DNA of 16,785 nucleotides. Origin: an uncultured Campylobacter sp. Lineage in GTDB: Bacteria; Campylobacterota; Campylobacteria; Campylobacterales; Campylobacteraceae. The notes under the pieces were generated by a model. That model saw nothing but the letters and a program-made list of their open reading frames with translations, did not search any database and had not been told where the DNA came from. The translations under genes were made by a program, and so were the position numbers. The DNA lies in NCBI RefSeq assembly GCF_938045775.1, contig NZ_CALIBH010000158.1, positions 1 through 16,785 on the forward strand, written 5' to 3'. Below are positions 1 through 6,955 of this stretch, piece by piece. Positions within the stretch are counted from its first letter, which is position 1. Each line of letters opens with the position of its first letter.

Positions 1-708
1 ATCGAGCAGGTTTTGGCGCAAGATTACGGCTTTTTAAACGCAAATTTAAACGCCGCGGCAAGGCCCGTCAGCGTGAATTATCGTAGCTGGTTCAACGAAG
101 CCAACGAATCGACGTGGTATCTCGTATCTGCTGAGTACGTGGGGATTTTAGGGCTCATCTGCCTATTTATGGTCGCGGTTGTGATCTCGCGCGAATGGGA
201 CCGCGGCACGATCGCCTCGCTTTACAACTCCAACGCAAGCGCACTTGAGATCGTCACTGCCAAGGTCGGCGCGTATTATTTCCTAGCGCTTTTGGGCGGC
301 GCGATGACGCTCGTTTACGGGCAGGTGCTTTTAGGTATCCCGATCCGCGGCAGCGTGGCGATGCTGCTGGCGACGCTTTGCGTCTTCGTGCTGGAGATGA
401 CCTGCCTAGGCATGCTGATCTCGGCGATCTGCAAAAATCAATTCCTAGCGCAGGAATACGCCATCGTCATCGGCTATCTGCCCGTGACGCTGCTTAGCGG
501 CATGATATTCGATCTGCGCGGACTGCCCGCGACGATCAACTTCATCGGGCACCTGCTGCCGCCCACATACGCGGTCGAGTCCTTTCGCATCTGCTTCCTC
601 TCGGGCGGACAGAGCGCGACGCTGTGGGTAAACCTCGCCATTCAGGCGCTCGGAGCGGTTTTGTTTTTCAGCTTGTGCGTGCTTAGCGTAAAAAGGGGCG
701 CACGATGA
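1..708 (+). CDS. ABC-2 type exporter permease, C-terminal part (5' end outside window)
   Basis: The reading frame is open from base 1 (I-E-Q-V-L-A-Q-D), so the gene begins left of the window; the TTG at 13 is not a real start. A short piece of an extracytoplasmic domain ends in a V-N-Y-R-S-W-F-N-E stretch, typical of YhhJ/YbhR-like ABC-2 permeases. About five membrane segments follow. After the first is the cytoplasmic S-R-E-W-D-R-G-T-I coupling stretch, which matches the R-E-x-x-x-G-T signature of the family. It should form half of an inner-membrane export channel with the permease at 1991-3082; the ATPase and probably a HlyD-like adaptor would lie upstream. Its TGA overlaps the ATG of the next ORF (ATGA, 705-708). 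The substrate cannot be read from sequence; drugs or lipids are usual for the family. Confidence 0.88.
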   Translation: MEQVLAQDYGFLNANLNAAARPVSVNYRSWFNEANESTWYLVSAEYVGILGLICLFMVAVVISREWDRGTIASLYNSNASALEIVTAKVGAYYFLALLGGAMTLVYGQVLLGIPIRGSVAMLLATLCVFVLEMTCLGMLISAICKNQFLAQEYAIVIGYLPVTLLSGMIFDLRGLPATINFIGHLLPPTYAVESFRICFLSGGQSATLWVNLAIQALGAVLFFSLCVLSVKRGAR

Positions 709-1994
709 AATTTTTATTTTTGCTTTACGCTTGCGCGGAGAAATTTCGCGCCGCAAAAATCGGCGCAATTAACGTTTCGCTTTCGCCCAAGGCATCGATG
801 GCGGAATTTCACGCCGCCAAAAGAGAGGACGCGATGAAAATTTTAGAATTTTTGCGCAAGCAAACGGAGCGCGAGCTTGAAATTTTAAAATTTCTTAGCG
901 CGAGACATTTTGGCTCGCATAAACAGGCGGCGGAGTTTTTGAAATTTACGCCCAAGCTACCGCGCAATAGATCTAAAATTTTAAAATTTACGCCCAAGCT
1001 GCGCAATGGGCTTGAAATTTTAAAATTTACGCGCGCTTCAGCGCCTTTTGTGGATACAGCGCAAAATTTTATATCGCAGCGTGAATTTAAAATTTTAAAG
1101 CTTATTTGCTCGCTGCCGTTTGCTCTGCGTCATACTTTGCCGCGCGCAGATAAAGCCGAAGCAGGGCGTGCGGCGCGGCTTACTTCGCAGCATACGTACG
1201 ACGCGGTAGAAAAACGGCGCGCGGTTAAGATTAATCAATATTTGGATTCTGCGCGACGCCGCATAGCGCTTCGTAGCGCAGCTGCACGGCACGGCTACAA
1301 AACGGCGCGCGCGGAAAATTTTAGCAAATTTGACCTCACGGGCGCGCTTTTAAATTTTAAATCGAACTTTACGATGCAGCTTTGCAGCGCGGTTACACGG
1401 TGTAATTACGAAGCGTGGCGTAGCGAAATTTACGCCGTTTACTTGCATAAGTACCTCGCTTTTATTCGAGCCGCAAGCGGTAAAATTTCGCGCTATGAAG
1501 TAGGGCAAGCGACGAACGCTTTGCTTTTACGGGGAGTGCAAAGAATGAAATTTTACGTTCTGAATAGGCATGCGATGAAATTTTTAAAATTTCTCGGTGC
1601 GAGATGCTTCGGCTTGCAAGCGGCGGTTGGGCGCGGGTTTGAAATTTTAAAATTTAGCGCCGCAGAGCGCTTAAAATACTGCTTCAAGCCGCAAAAGCAA
1701 GCGGCAGAGCTTTTAAATTCTAGCTCCTTGTCGCCGTGCAGGTTTAAACTTGCGCTTTTAAAATTTACGCCCGAGCCGCCGCGTAATAGATCTGAAATTT
1801 TAAATTTCATGTTCGCATCGTATAAGCTCAAGCTCGCGCTGCGGAAATTTACGCTCGAGGTGCGTAAATTTAAACCCGCGTCCGCGGTGCGTTTAAATTT
1901 CTCTTTAAATTCCGTTCTGCACGCACGCGCCGCTAAATTTGAAAATGGCGTTAAATTTAAAGGCGCCGCTAAATTTAAAAGGAGTGCGCGATGA
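705..1994 (+). CDS. Repeat-rich 429-aa orphan ORF between two permease genes
   Basis: I recognise no family. The frame runs 429 codons without a stop. It overlaps the upstream permease by ATGA and the downstream permease by ATGA (1991-1994), so it would be translationally coupled at both ends. The predicted product is very basic and rich in K, F, A, R and L, with no signal peptide, no clear membrane segment and no catalytic motif. It repeats short units such as E-I-L-K-F, K-F-T-P-K-L and R-N-R-S-K/E-I-L. These come from the palindromic AAATTTTAAAATTT word, nearly always read in the I-L-K-F phase. A 33-bp block at 942-974 recurs at 1761-1793 with four mismatches. It may be a real repeat-derived protein, or spacer DNA that has stayed open by chance or by in-phase duplication. 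The upstream AAAAGGGG could serve as ribosome-binding site. Confidence 0.45.
   Translation: MKFLFLLYACAEKFRAAKIGAINVSLSPKASMAEFHAAKREDAMKILEFLRKQTERELEILKFLSARHFGSHKQAAEFLKFTPKLPRNRSKILKFTPKLRNGLEILKFTRASAPFVDTAQNFISQREFKILKLICSLPFALRHTLPRADKAEAGRAARLTSQHTYDAVEKRRAVKINQYLDSARRRIALRSAAARHGYKTARAENFSKFDLTGALLNFKSNFTMQLCSAVTRCNYEAWRSEIYAVYLHKYLAFIRAASGKISRYEVGQATNALLLRGVQRMKFYVLNRHAMKFLKFLGARCFGLQAAVGRGFEILKFSAAERLKYCFKPQKQAAELLNSSSLSPCRFKLALLKFTPEPPRNRSEILNFMFASYKLKLALRKFTLEVRKFKPASAVRLNFSLNSVLHARAAKFENGVKFKGAAKFKRSAR
942..974 (+). repeat. Internal repeat of the orphan ORF, copy 1
   Basis: A 33-bp block starting AAATTTACGCCC and ending AATAGATCT. It matches 1761-1793 at 29 of 33 positions and in the same reading phase (K-F-T-P-K-L-P-R-N-R-S against K-F-T-P-E-P-P-R-N-R-S). 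Confidence 0.85.
1761..1793 (+). repeat. Internal repeat of the orphan ORF, copy 2
   Basis: Second copy of the 33-bp block at 942-974, about 820 bp downstream. The distance is a multiple of three, so the encoded peptide is kept. In both copies the block is followed by another I-L-K/N-F unit. Confidence 0.85.
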
Positions 1995-3082
1995 ACGCTC
2001 TGCGAAAATCCCTGCTTCGAATTCGCGCGCTGATAAAAAAGGAATTTTTGGCGATGTTTCGCGACAAGGGCACGCGCATGGTGCTGATCGTGCCGGTGCT
2101 GGTGCAGGCGATCATATTCGGCTACGGCGCGAATTTCACCCCCGAGCAGGTGCGCTACGCGATTTTGGACGATGCCCGCGATGCGACGTCCACCGCGCTG
2201 GTACAGCAGATCGCTGCTACGCCGATGTTTAAAACAGATCTCGGCTGCAAAGACCTAACCTGCCTGCGCCGCGCGGTAAGCGAGGGCGAGGCGATCATCG
2301 GGATCTATTTCGGCAACGATTTTAAGGACACGCACGAGCTTTTGATCATCGCGGATTCGCGCAATACGACCTTGGCAAACACCGTCATCGGCTTCGTGCA
2401 AGCCATAGCGGGGGAATACAACGCGCAGAATTTTGTCAATTTAATCAGTATAAATCCGCGCTATGTTTTTAACGAAAACACGATCACGCGCTACACGATC
2501 ATGACGGGGATGATTTTGGGGCTTTCGATGATTCAGGTGCTGATGCTATCGGCGTTTAGCGTCTCTCGCGAGCGCGAGGAGGGTAGCTTTGATATGATGC
2601 TGATGACGCCTGCAAACCCGCTTGAGATGCTAATCGGCAAAGCCGTGCCGCCCGTGCTGATCGCGATCGCGCAGGGGCTCGCGCTGTTTTTGATCTGCGT
2701 GTTTTACTTCGAAATTCCGTTTCGAGGGCGCTTTGCGGATCTTTTTGCGATCATCGCGATCTTTAGCGCCTGCAACGTAGGCATCGGCCTCGTGATCTCG
2801 ACCGTCTGCAAAACCTCGCTACAATCGGTCGTAAGCTCGTTTTTGTTCCTGCTGCCGTGCATTATGATAAGCGGGCTGATAACGCCTGCGGACGCGATGC
2901 CGCAGTGGTTTTACTACATCGCGCACCTAGATCCGATGTATTATGCCAACAACTGCATGTGGCGGATCTACCTGGAAGGCGCGAGCCTAAGCGAGCTGTG
3001 GCATCTCATCGTGCCGCTGCTGCTGATCGGCGTGGGCACGTTGAGCTTTGCGGCGTCGCTTTTTAGAAATAAGCTGGATTAG
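1991..3082 (+). CDS. ABC-2 type exporter permease
   Basis: Complete 363-aa inner-membrane permease of the YhhJ/YbhR/ABC2_membrane_3 type. Residues 1-27 are a basic cytoplasmic N-terminus with the typical K-K-E-F-L-A-M-F-R-D-K-G start. Membrane helix 1 is about 28-48, followed by a roughly 120-residue extracytoplasmic domain. About five further helices lie between residues 168 and 358. S-R-E-R-E-E-G-S-F-D (around 192-201) is the coupling stretch that meets the ATPase. P-x-x-Y-Y-A-N-N-C-M near the end matches the conserved motif before the last helix. The ribosome-binding site AAAAGGAG (1977-1984) is well placed, and the ATG overlaps the stop of the preceding ORF. The gene pairs with the permease ending at 708 to make a heterodimeric exporter. 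Substrate unknown. Confidence 0.92.
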   Translation: MNALRKSLLRIRALIKKEFLAMFRDKGTRMVLIVPVLVQAIIFGYGANFTPEQVRYAILDDARDATSTALVQQIAATPMFKTDLGCKDLTCLRRAVSEGEAIIGIYFGNDFKDTHELLIIADSRNTTLANTVIGFVQAIAGEYNAQNFVNLISINPRYVFNENTITRYTIMTGMILGLSMIQVLMLSAFSVSREREEGSFDMMLMTPANPLEMLIGKAVPPVLIAIAQGLALFLICVFYFEIPFRGRFADLFAIIAIFSACNVGIGLVISTVCKTSLQSVVSSFLFLLPCIMISGLITPADAMPQWFYYIAHLDPMYYANNCMWRIYLEGASLSELWHLIVPLLLIGVGTLSFAASLFRNKLD

Positions 3083-3396
3083 GGATTAGATCGGAATTTT
3101 AGAATTTCAGCTGGAATTTTGGCTTGGATTTTGCTTCGTAGGAATTTTTGGATTGAACCTTTGCTTAAAATTTTAAATTGATCGCGGAATTTAGGCTTGG
3201 AATTTTGCCCTAAATTTTGCGCGTTCGTAGCGGATAAAATTAAATCAAAATCCCGTGTTTCCGCCCGATGCACCGCGCGTCGCGATAAAATTCCGCGCCT
3301 TAAATTTTAAAAATTTTGCAAAATTCCATCTTGCGAATAGAGTTAGAATTTAAATCCGGGGTTGCCCGGGCGTCTTGCGGCAGTCGTATCATCTGC
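3083..3396. repeat. AT-rich spacer with degenerate AATTTT repeats, no gene
   Basis: No convincing ORF. The stretch is built from variants of GGAATTTT-GGCTTGGA and AAATTTTAAATT words, for example around 3102-3200 and 3296-3320. The style matches the spacer at 6491-6930 and the DNA inside the ORF at 705-1994. A CCGGG/CCCGG inverted pair near 3356-3370 has no following T-run. Confidence 0.6.
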
Positions 3397-3420
3397 GCTC
3401 GCCTTGGAAGCGGGCTTTTT
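3397..3420 (+). terminator. Candidate intrinsic terminator for the exporter operon
   Basis: GCTCGC (3397-3402) pairs with GCGGGC (3410-3415), including one G-T pair, around a 7-nt loop and is followed by five T (3416-3420). It lies about 315 bp after the permease stop and just before the convergent gene ending at 3443, where a plus-strand terminator is expected. The stem is short, hence the modest confidence. Confidence 0.45.
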
Positions 3421-3442
3421 CGCATCGTCTGCGTCTGATTTC

Positions 3443-4126
3443 TTAAAAAGTGGCGAGTTTTCTGTAAATGCTTGGTTTTTCGCCGTCCGCACCTAGCTTG
3501 GCGCCGTCAAGCTCGCTAGAATTTTCCGCGCCGCATAACCTTGCGGGGTTGAATTTTATCCACGCTATGATTAGCAAAATCCCCGAAAACGCCGTTACCA
3601 GCGACGCTGCGATTAGATACGGCAGAGCGAGGATTACGCCTATTTTAGCTAGCGCGCCCGATGCCGCTTCGCAGGGCCACGTCACGGACACCACTATGCC
3701 GTAGATTTTAAATAAATCCACGCCGCTAAGTGTGGCTAGGCGGCAGTTTAATACGCCCCAGATTATCACCGCTGCGCACGTCGAAAGGACGTAGAGCAGG
3801 GTGTAGAGTAGATCAAGCATCGCGCCCTCTTTTAGCGCTACTACCATGGCGCAGTAGCACAAAATCGCGACGATTGGGATACTTTCTATCAGTCTATAGG
3901 TCTTAACGAAGCGCACGCCTAGTGCCTTTTCTAGGCAAACGAAGCAGTCGTAAAATATCGCTAGCGTCGCTAGCAGCGCTAAAACTCTAAAAATCGCGAC
4001 CGCGTCCTCGTCTATGCTGCTTACGCCCACCGTGCCGCTTATGCCGATGCCTAGCAAAATCACGGCACCTAAAACTCCGCGGAATTTCGCCTTGCGAAGC
4101 AGATCTTGCTTTGAAATTTCTTTCAT
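3443..4126 (-). CDS. Six-helix membrane protein, diverged member of the local paralogue family
   Basis: I do not recognise a named family. The 227-aa product has about six hydrophobic segments, a charged N-terminus (K-E-I-S-K-Q-D-L-L-R-K) and a roughly 30-residue hydrophilic C-terminal tail. No enzyme motif is visible. Loops after helices 2 and 4 carry G-V-R-F-V-K-T-Y and S-G-V-D-L-F-K-I-Y, matching the S-G-x-x-x-F-R-x-Y loops of the array genes at 4278-6455. The last helix ends I-I-A-W-I-K-F, as the others end L-L-A-W-S-K-I. The K-F-R-G near residue 14 is shared with the protein at 9973-10740, so these two look like one subfamily. The ATG is preceded by AAAGGA at a good distance. The gene is the last of four same-strand family members. 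Confidence 0.75.
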   Translation of the reverse strand: MKEISKQDLLRKAKFRGVLGAVILLGIGISGTVGVSSIDEDAVAIFRVLALLATLAIFYDCFVCLEKALGVRFVKTYRLIESIPIVAILCYCAMVVALKEGAMLDLLYTLLYVLSTCAAVIIWGVLNCRLATLSGVDLFKIYGIVVSVTWPCEAASGALAKIGVILALPYLIAASLVTAFSGILLIIAWIKFNPARLCGAENSSELDGAKLGADGEKPSIYRKLATF

Positions 4127-4277
4127 TTTTATCCTTTGAATTTTCTAAATTTATGCGCTATCTTGCGGCTTTGCTGCTGCGGCGGCGCGCTTGACATTGC
4201 TATAACAGCGCGACTTTGGACGTTACGGTTTAGACTTACAAAAGCGCGAGGTCGCTGCAAAACGAAAGCGCTTCGGC

Positions 4278-4939
4278 TTAGGCGAGCTTTTCTATCTTGC
4301 TCCAAGCTAGCAGATGCACGATGCTAGTTATCACAAGAGCAATGAACGGCAAAAATTCCTTTAATGACGCGATAATTAAAACTGCATCGGAATCGCCAAT
4401 TTGCGGCTTGGAGGTAGCCAAACGAAAGGGCCCTGCGCCGCACAGTATATTTAGCGCTAAAAACCCCACGCAGAGCCATACATAGGTGCGAAAGGCGCTC
4501 ACGCCGCTTACTCGCGCCAAAGAGAAATTTATGCGAAGCCACGCTACGATTATGTAGATTGCGGCTGCGGGTACCGCTAAATTCCATATTGTCTCTCCTG
4601 TTGTCTCTCTAACCATCTCTTCTCTACAAGAACTTATCGGATGAAATAATGAAAACACCGAGATGCAGATGAAAACAATTATGCAGTTGCGGTAAAGCGC
4701 CGCCGCTTTTATCCCGCTAAGAGCTGAAATTTTGCTGAGCGCTCTTAACCTATAAATCACCGAGAAGCAAATAAAAGCGATAAAAATTCCACCTATGATC
4801 ACGATATTATATGGATACCCGGTATGCCCTCAAAAACAAAGTCTATCGCCATCAAAACCACTGGTAACGCCGCTAAAAACAGATCAATGCCGGTGCTGAT
4901 CATCCCATTTTTTCTTGCTTGAGATACGGTGTCTTGCAC
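4278..4939 (-). pseudogene. Array paralogue broken by a single-base frameshift
   Basis: The intact C-terminal frame (4278-4802) encodes helices 2-6 with R-x-x-A-L-S-K-I-S-A-L-S-G-I-K and the L-L-A-W-S-K-I-E-K-L end. The expected N-terminus, M-Q-D-T-V-S-Q-A-R-K-N-G-M-I-S-T-G-I-D-L, lies upstream in another frame. It starts at a GTG (4939-4937) with AAAAGGAG before it and runs into TGA at 4801-4799. Stops in the two frames place the shift between about 4803 and 4827. Adding one G to the GGG run (CCC at 4818-4820 on the plus strand) restores an unbroken protein closely matching the neighbours at 5055 and 5862. It is either a recent pseudogene or a sequencing error. Three G are too few for the usual Campylobacter phase-variable tract. 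Confidence 0.75.
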
Positions 4940-4969
4940 GTCGTATAACTCCTTTTAAAAATTTATTTC

Positions 4970-4975
4970 AATATG
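4970..4975 (-). promoter_or_regulatory. Candidate -10 box (CATATT) of the frameshifted array gene
   Basis: On the minus strand TGCATATTG lies 31 nt before the GTG start. It aligns with the TATACT boxes before the other two array genes at the same distance, followed in each case by an AAATTTTTAAA stretch and the ribosome-binding site. Confidence 0.4.
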
Positions 4976-5054
4976 CAAAAAGCAGATGTAAAACGCTAAT
5001 CAAACCGAAAAGAGCGAAATTTTATCGTGACAAGAGGTTTATGAAATTTAAAAT

Positions 5055-5753
5055 TTAAACCTCCGCGCTTATCTTTTCTATCTTGCTCCAGGCTAGTAGG
5101 TGCACGATGCCAGTTATTATGAGAGCGGCAAACGGCAGGAGCAGTTTAAGCATTACGACAGCAATAGCTAAAGCCGAGACCTGCTCGGTCCGCGGCTCGG
5201 AGGAAATAGCTATAGCAATAATCGCTGCATTGCATAGTATATTTAGCACAAAAAGCCCCACACAAAGCCACACATAAGTCCGAAAGGTACTCACGCCGCT
5301 TACGCGCGCCAAAGAGAAATTTATGCGAAACCATGCGACGATTATGTAAATAACGCCTGCGAAAAGCGCTAGTCCAAATATCGCCACAAATGGGTTATCG
5401 CTCTGCCCGCCGTCTGCGTCAGGCTCCCTCGGATAAAGGTAATTAAGCACGAGCGCTAGCGCAAAAAAGCAGACGCAGATTATTATGCAGTTGCGATAAA
5501 GCGTCGCTGCTTTTATGCCGCTAAGCGCTGAAATTTTTCGGAGTGCCTGCAATCTGAAAAATGCCGAAACACAAATAAAAGCAATCAAAATTCCGCTAGC
5601 GATATAATTTATCATCTCGTCATCAAGGCGCCATGGCTCGCTGAAAGAGACATAGCCTACCACGATAAAAACCGCGGGTAGCGCCGCCAAAAACAGATCG
5701 ATGCCGGTGCTGATCATCCCCTCTTTTCTTGCCTGAGATACAATGAATTGCAT
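5055..5753 (-). CDS. Six-helix membrane protein, array paralogue (232 aa)
   Basis: Family unknown to me. Start chosen at the ATG 5753, preceded by AAAAAGGG, because the N-terminus M-Q-F-I-V-S-Q-A-R-K-E-G then aligns with the other copies; an upstream ATG at 5798 would add an unshared leader. Helices are at about 15-37, 48-66, 86-106, 123-142, 160-182 and 198-221. The helix pairs appear to be repeats: R-L-Q-A-L-R-K-I-S-A-L-S-G-I-K (67-81), R-I-N-F-S-L-A-R-V-S-G-V-S-T-F-R-T-Y (143-160) and A-W-S-K-I-E-K-I-S (221-229) each follow a second helix. There are no catalytic or metal-binding motifs and no signal peptide. It is the middle gene of three near-identical tandem units and the longest intact one. 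An inner-membrane location is likely, the role unknown. Confidence 0.8.
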   Translation of the reverse strand: MQFIVSQARKEGMISTGIDLFLAALPAVFIVVGYVSFSEPWRLDDEMINYIASGILIAFICVSAFFRLQALRKISALSGIKAATLYRNCIIICVCFFALALVLNYLYPREPDADGGQSDNPFVAIFGLALFAGVIYIIVAWFRINFSLARVSGVSTFRTYVWLCVGLFVLNILCNAAIIAIAISSEPRTEQVSALAIAVVMLKLLLPFAALIITGIVHLLAWSKIEKISAEV

Positions 5754-5783
5754 ATATAAACCCTTTTTAAAAATTTGACCAGA

Positions 5784-5789
5784 AGTATA
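5784..5789 (-). promoter_or_regulatory. Candidate -10 box (TATACT) of the 5055-5753 gene
   Basis: Minus strand reads TTATATATACTTC, ending 31 nt before the ATG. The same TATACTTC occurs at equal distance before the 5862-6455 gene, so the promoter region was copied with the gene. Confidence 0.45.
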
Positions 5790-5861
5790 TATAAACAAGC
5801 ATAAAATATAAATTAAACCGATCAGATCGGAATTCTATCGCGACAAGATATTTGCGAAATT

Positions 5862-6455
5862 CTAAACTTTTACGCTTATCTTTTCTATCTTGCTCCAGGC
5901 TAGCAGATGCACGATGCCGGTTATTATGAGGACTATGGGTAATATCAAATGGTATAGTGCATTTAATGGAAAAAGGATGACGCAGAGCCACACATATGTC
6001 TCAAAGATCCCCACGCCGCTTACGCGTGCTAGAGCAAAATTTATGCAAAACCACGCTACGATCATGTAGATTGCGCCTACAAACGCTATCAAAATGCACA
6101 ATATCATTGCCAAATGCTTGTGTGAGATCGATAAAGGAATCGATAAAAAGATGCTTGTTATGGCAATGACACAGATGCAGACAATTACGCAGTTGCGGTA
6201 AAGTGCCGCCGCTTTTATGCCGCTAAGCATTGAAATTTTGCGGAGCGCTCTTAGCCTGAAAAATACCGAAACACACAAAAGAGCAAAAATAATTCCGCCA
6301 GTGATATAGGTAGCCGTCTTGTTGGTGCTAAGCCCTAGCATGCCGCCAGTAGCAATATCTAGCGCAACTAAAGTCGCAGGTACTGCCGCTAAAAACAGAT
6401 CGATGCCGGTGCTGATCATCCCCTCTTTTCTTGCCTGAAATACGAGATTTTGCAT
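5862..6455 (-). CDS. Membrane protein, shorter array paralogue (197 aa)
   Basis: Closest relative of the 5055-5753 product: same N-terminus (M-Q-N-L-V-F-Q-A-R-K-E-G-M-I-S-T-G-I-D-L-F-L-A-A), same R-L-R-A-L-R-K-I-S-M-L-S-G-I-K loop, same L-A-R-V-S-G-V second loop and same L-L-A-W-S-K-I-E-K-I-S end. It is about 35 residues shorter, mostly because the loop between helices 5 and 6 is missing; those two helices nearly touch. A-A-G-A-G-G (AAGAGG) precedes the ATG as ribosome-binding site. It is the first transcribed copy in the array, downstream of a 500-bp repeat spacer. Function unknown; the loop loss suggests that this loop is dispensable or specific to each copy. Confidence 0.78.
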   Translation of the reverse strand: MQNLVFQARKEGMISTGIDLFLAAVPATLVALDIATGGMLGLSTNKTATYITGGIIFALLCVSVFFRLRALRKISMLSGIKAAALYRNCVIVCICVIAITSIFLSIPLSISHKHLAMILCILIAFVGAIYMIVAWFCINFALARVSGVGIFETYVWLCVILFPLNALYHLILPIVLIITGIVHLLAWSKIEKISVKV

Positions 6456-6484
6456 ACATAAGCCTCTTAAAAAATTTATCCCGA

Positions 6485-6490
6485 AGTATA
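6485..6490 (-). promoter_or_regulatory. Candidate -10 box (TATACT) of the 5862-6455 gene
   Basis: Minus strand reads TTATGTATACTTC with the box ending 30 nt before the ATG. It is conserved with the boxes at 5784-5789 and, less well, 4970-4975. No clear -35 box is visible, which is usual for Campylobacter-type sigma-70 promoters. Confidence 0.45.
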
Positions 6491-6955
6491 CATAAATCTA
6501 TGTAAAGCAGGAATTAAATAGCTAAATTTAAAATTTTAAAATTTCGTCAGGGCAAGCTTGCAGACTGCGGAATTTCAGGAATTTTACCAGAGCGAGAATA
6601 AAATTTCGCCGCGGGATTTAAAACGGAATTCCATCTATGGATTTGCGGGGCAGAATTTCACGGCGGAATTTCAGATCTCAAGCGCAGCATACTTTCATAG
6701 CAGGATTTAAAAATTAGCGTGATGTCGAATAGAATTCGCCGTGAAATTCTAGAGCAAAATTTTGCAAATTTGCAAGGCAGAATTCCGCCATGAAATCCCA
6801 GGCAGGAATTCTAAAACAAAACTTTATTACGAAATTTTAAAGCGAAATTCCGCTATGAAATTTAGATCTAAATTTTAAAGTGACATTTTAAGACAAAATC
6901 CCACGATTTAAAATTTCGCGCCGATTGATGAGTTGCTTTGTCGCGCCGCTCGCGC
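6491..6955. repeat. Spacer filled with degenerate palindromic GGAATTTC/GAAATTCC repeats
   Basis: No ORF of note. The block contains AAATTTTAAAATTT near 6530 and many GGAATTTC, GAATTCCGC and AAATTTTAAA words. A composite unit of the form GAAATTCCG-C-(C/T)-ATGAAAT appears near 6780-6798 and 6845-6862, with looser copies near 6627 and 6732. Spacing is irregular. It separates the membrane-protein array from the uptake operon, with both sides transcribed on the minus strand. Confidence 0.6.

Noticed and set aside
4818..4820. Phase-variable poly-G tract in the array gene
   Set aside because: Only three or four G; Campylobacter contingency tracts are usually eight or more.
6491..6955. CRISPR array
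   Set aside because: Repeats are short, degenerate and unevenly spaced, with no constant direct repeat and no cas genes.
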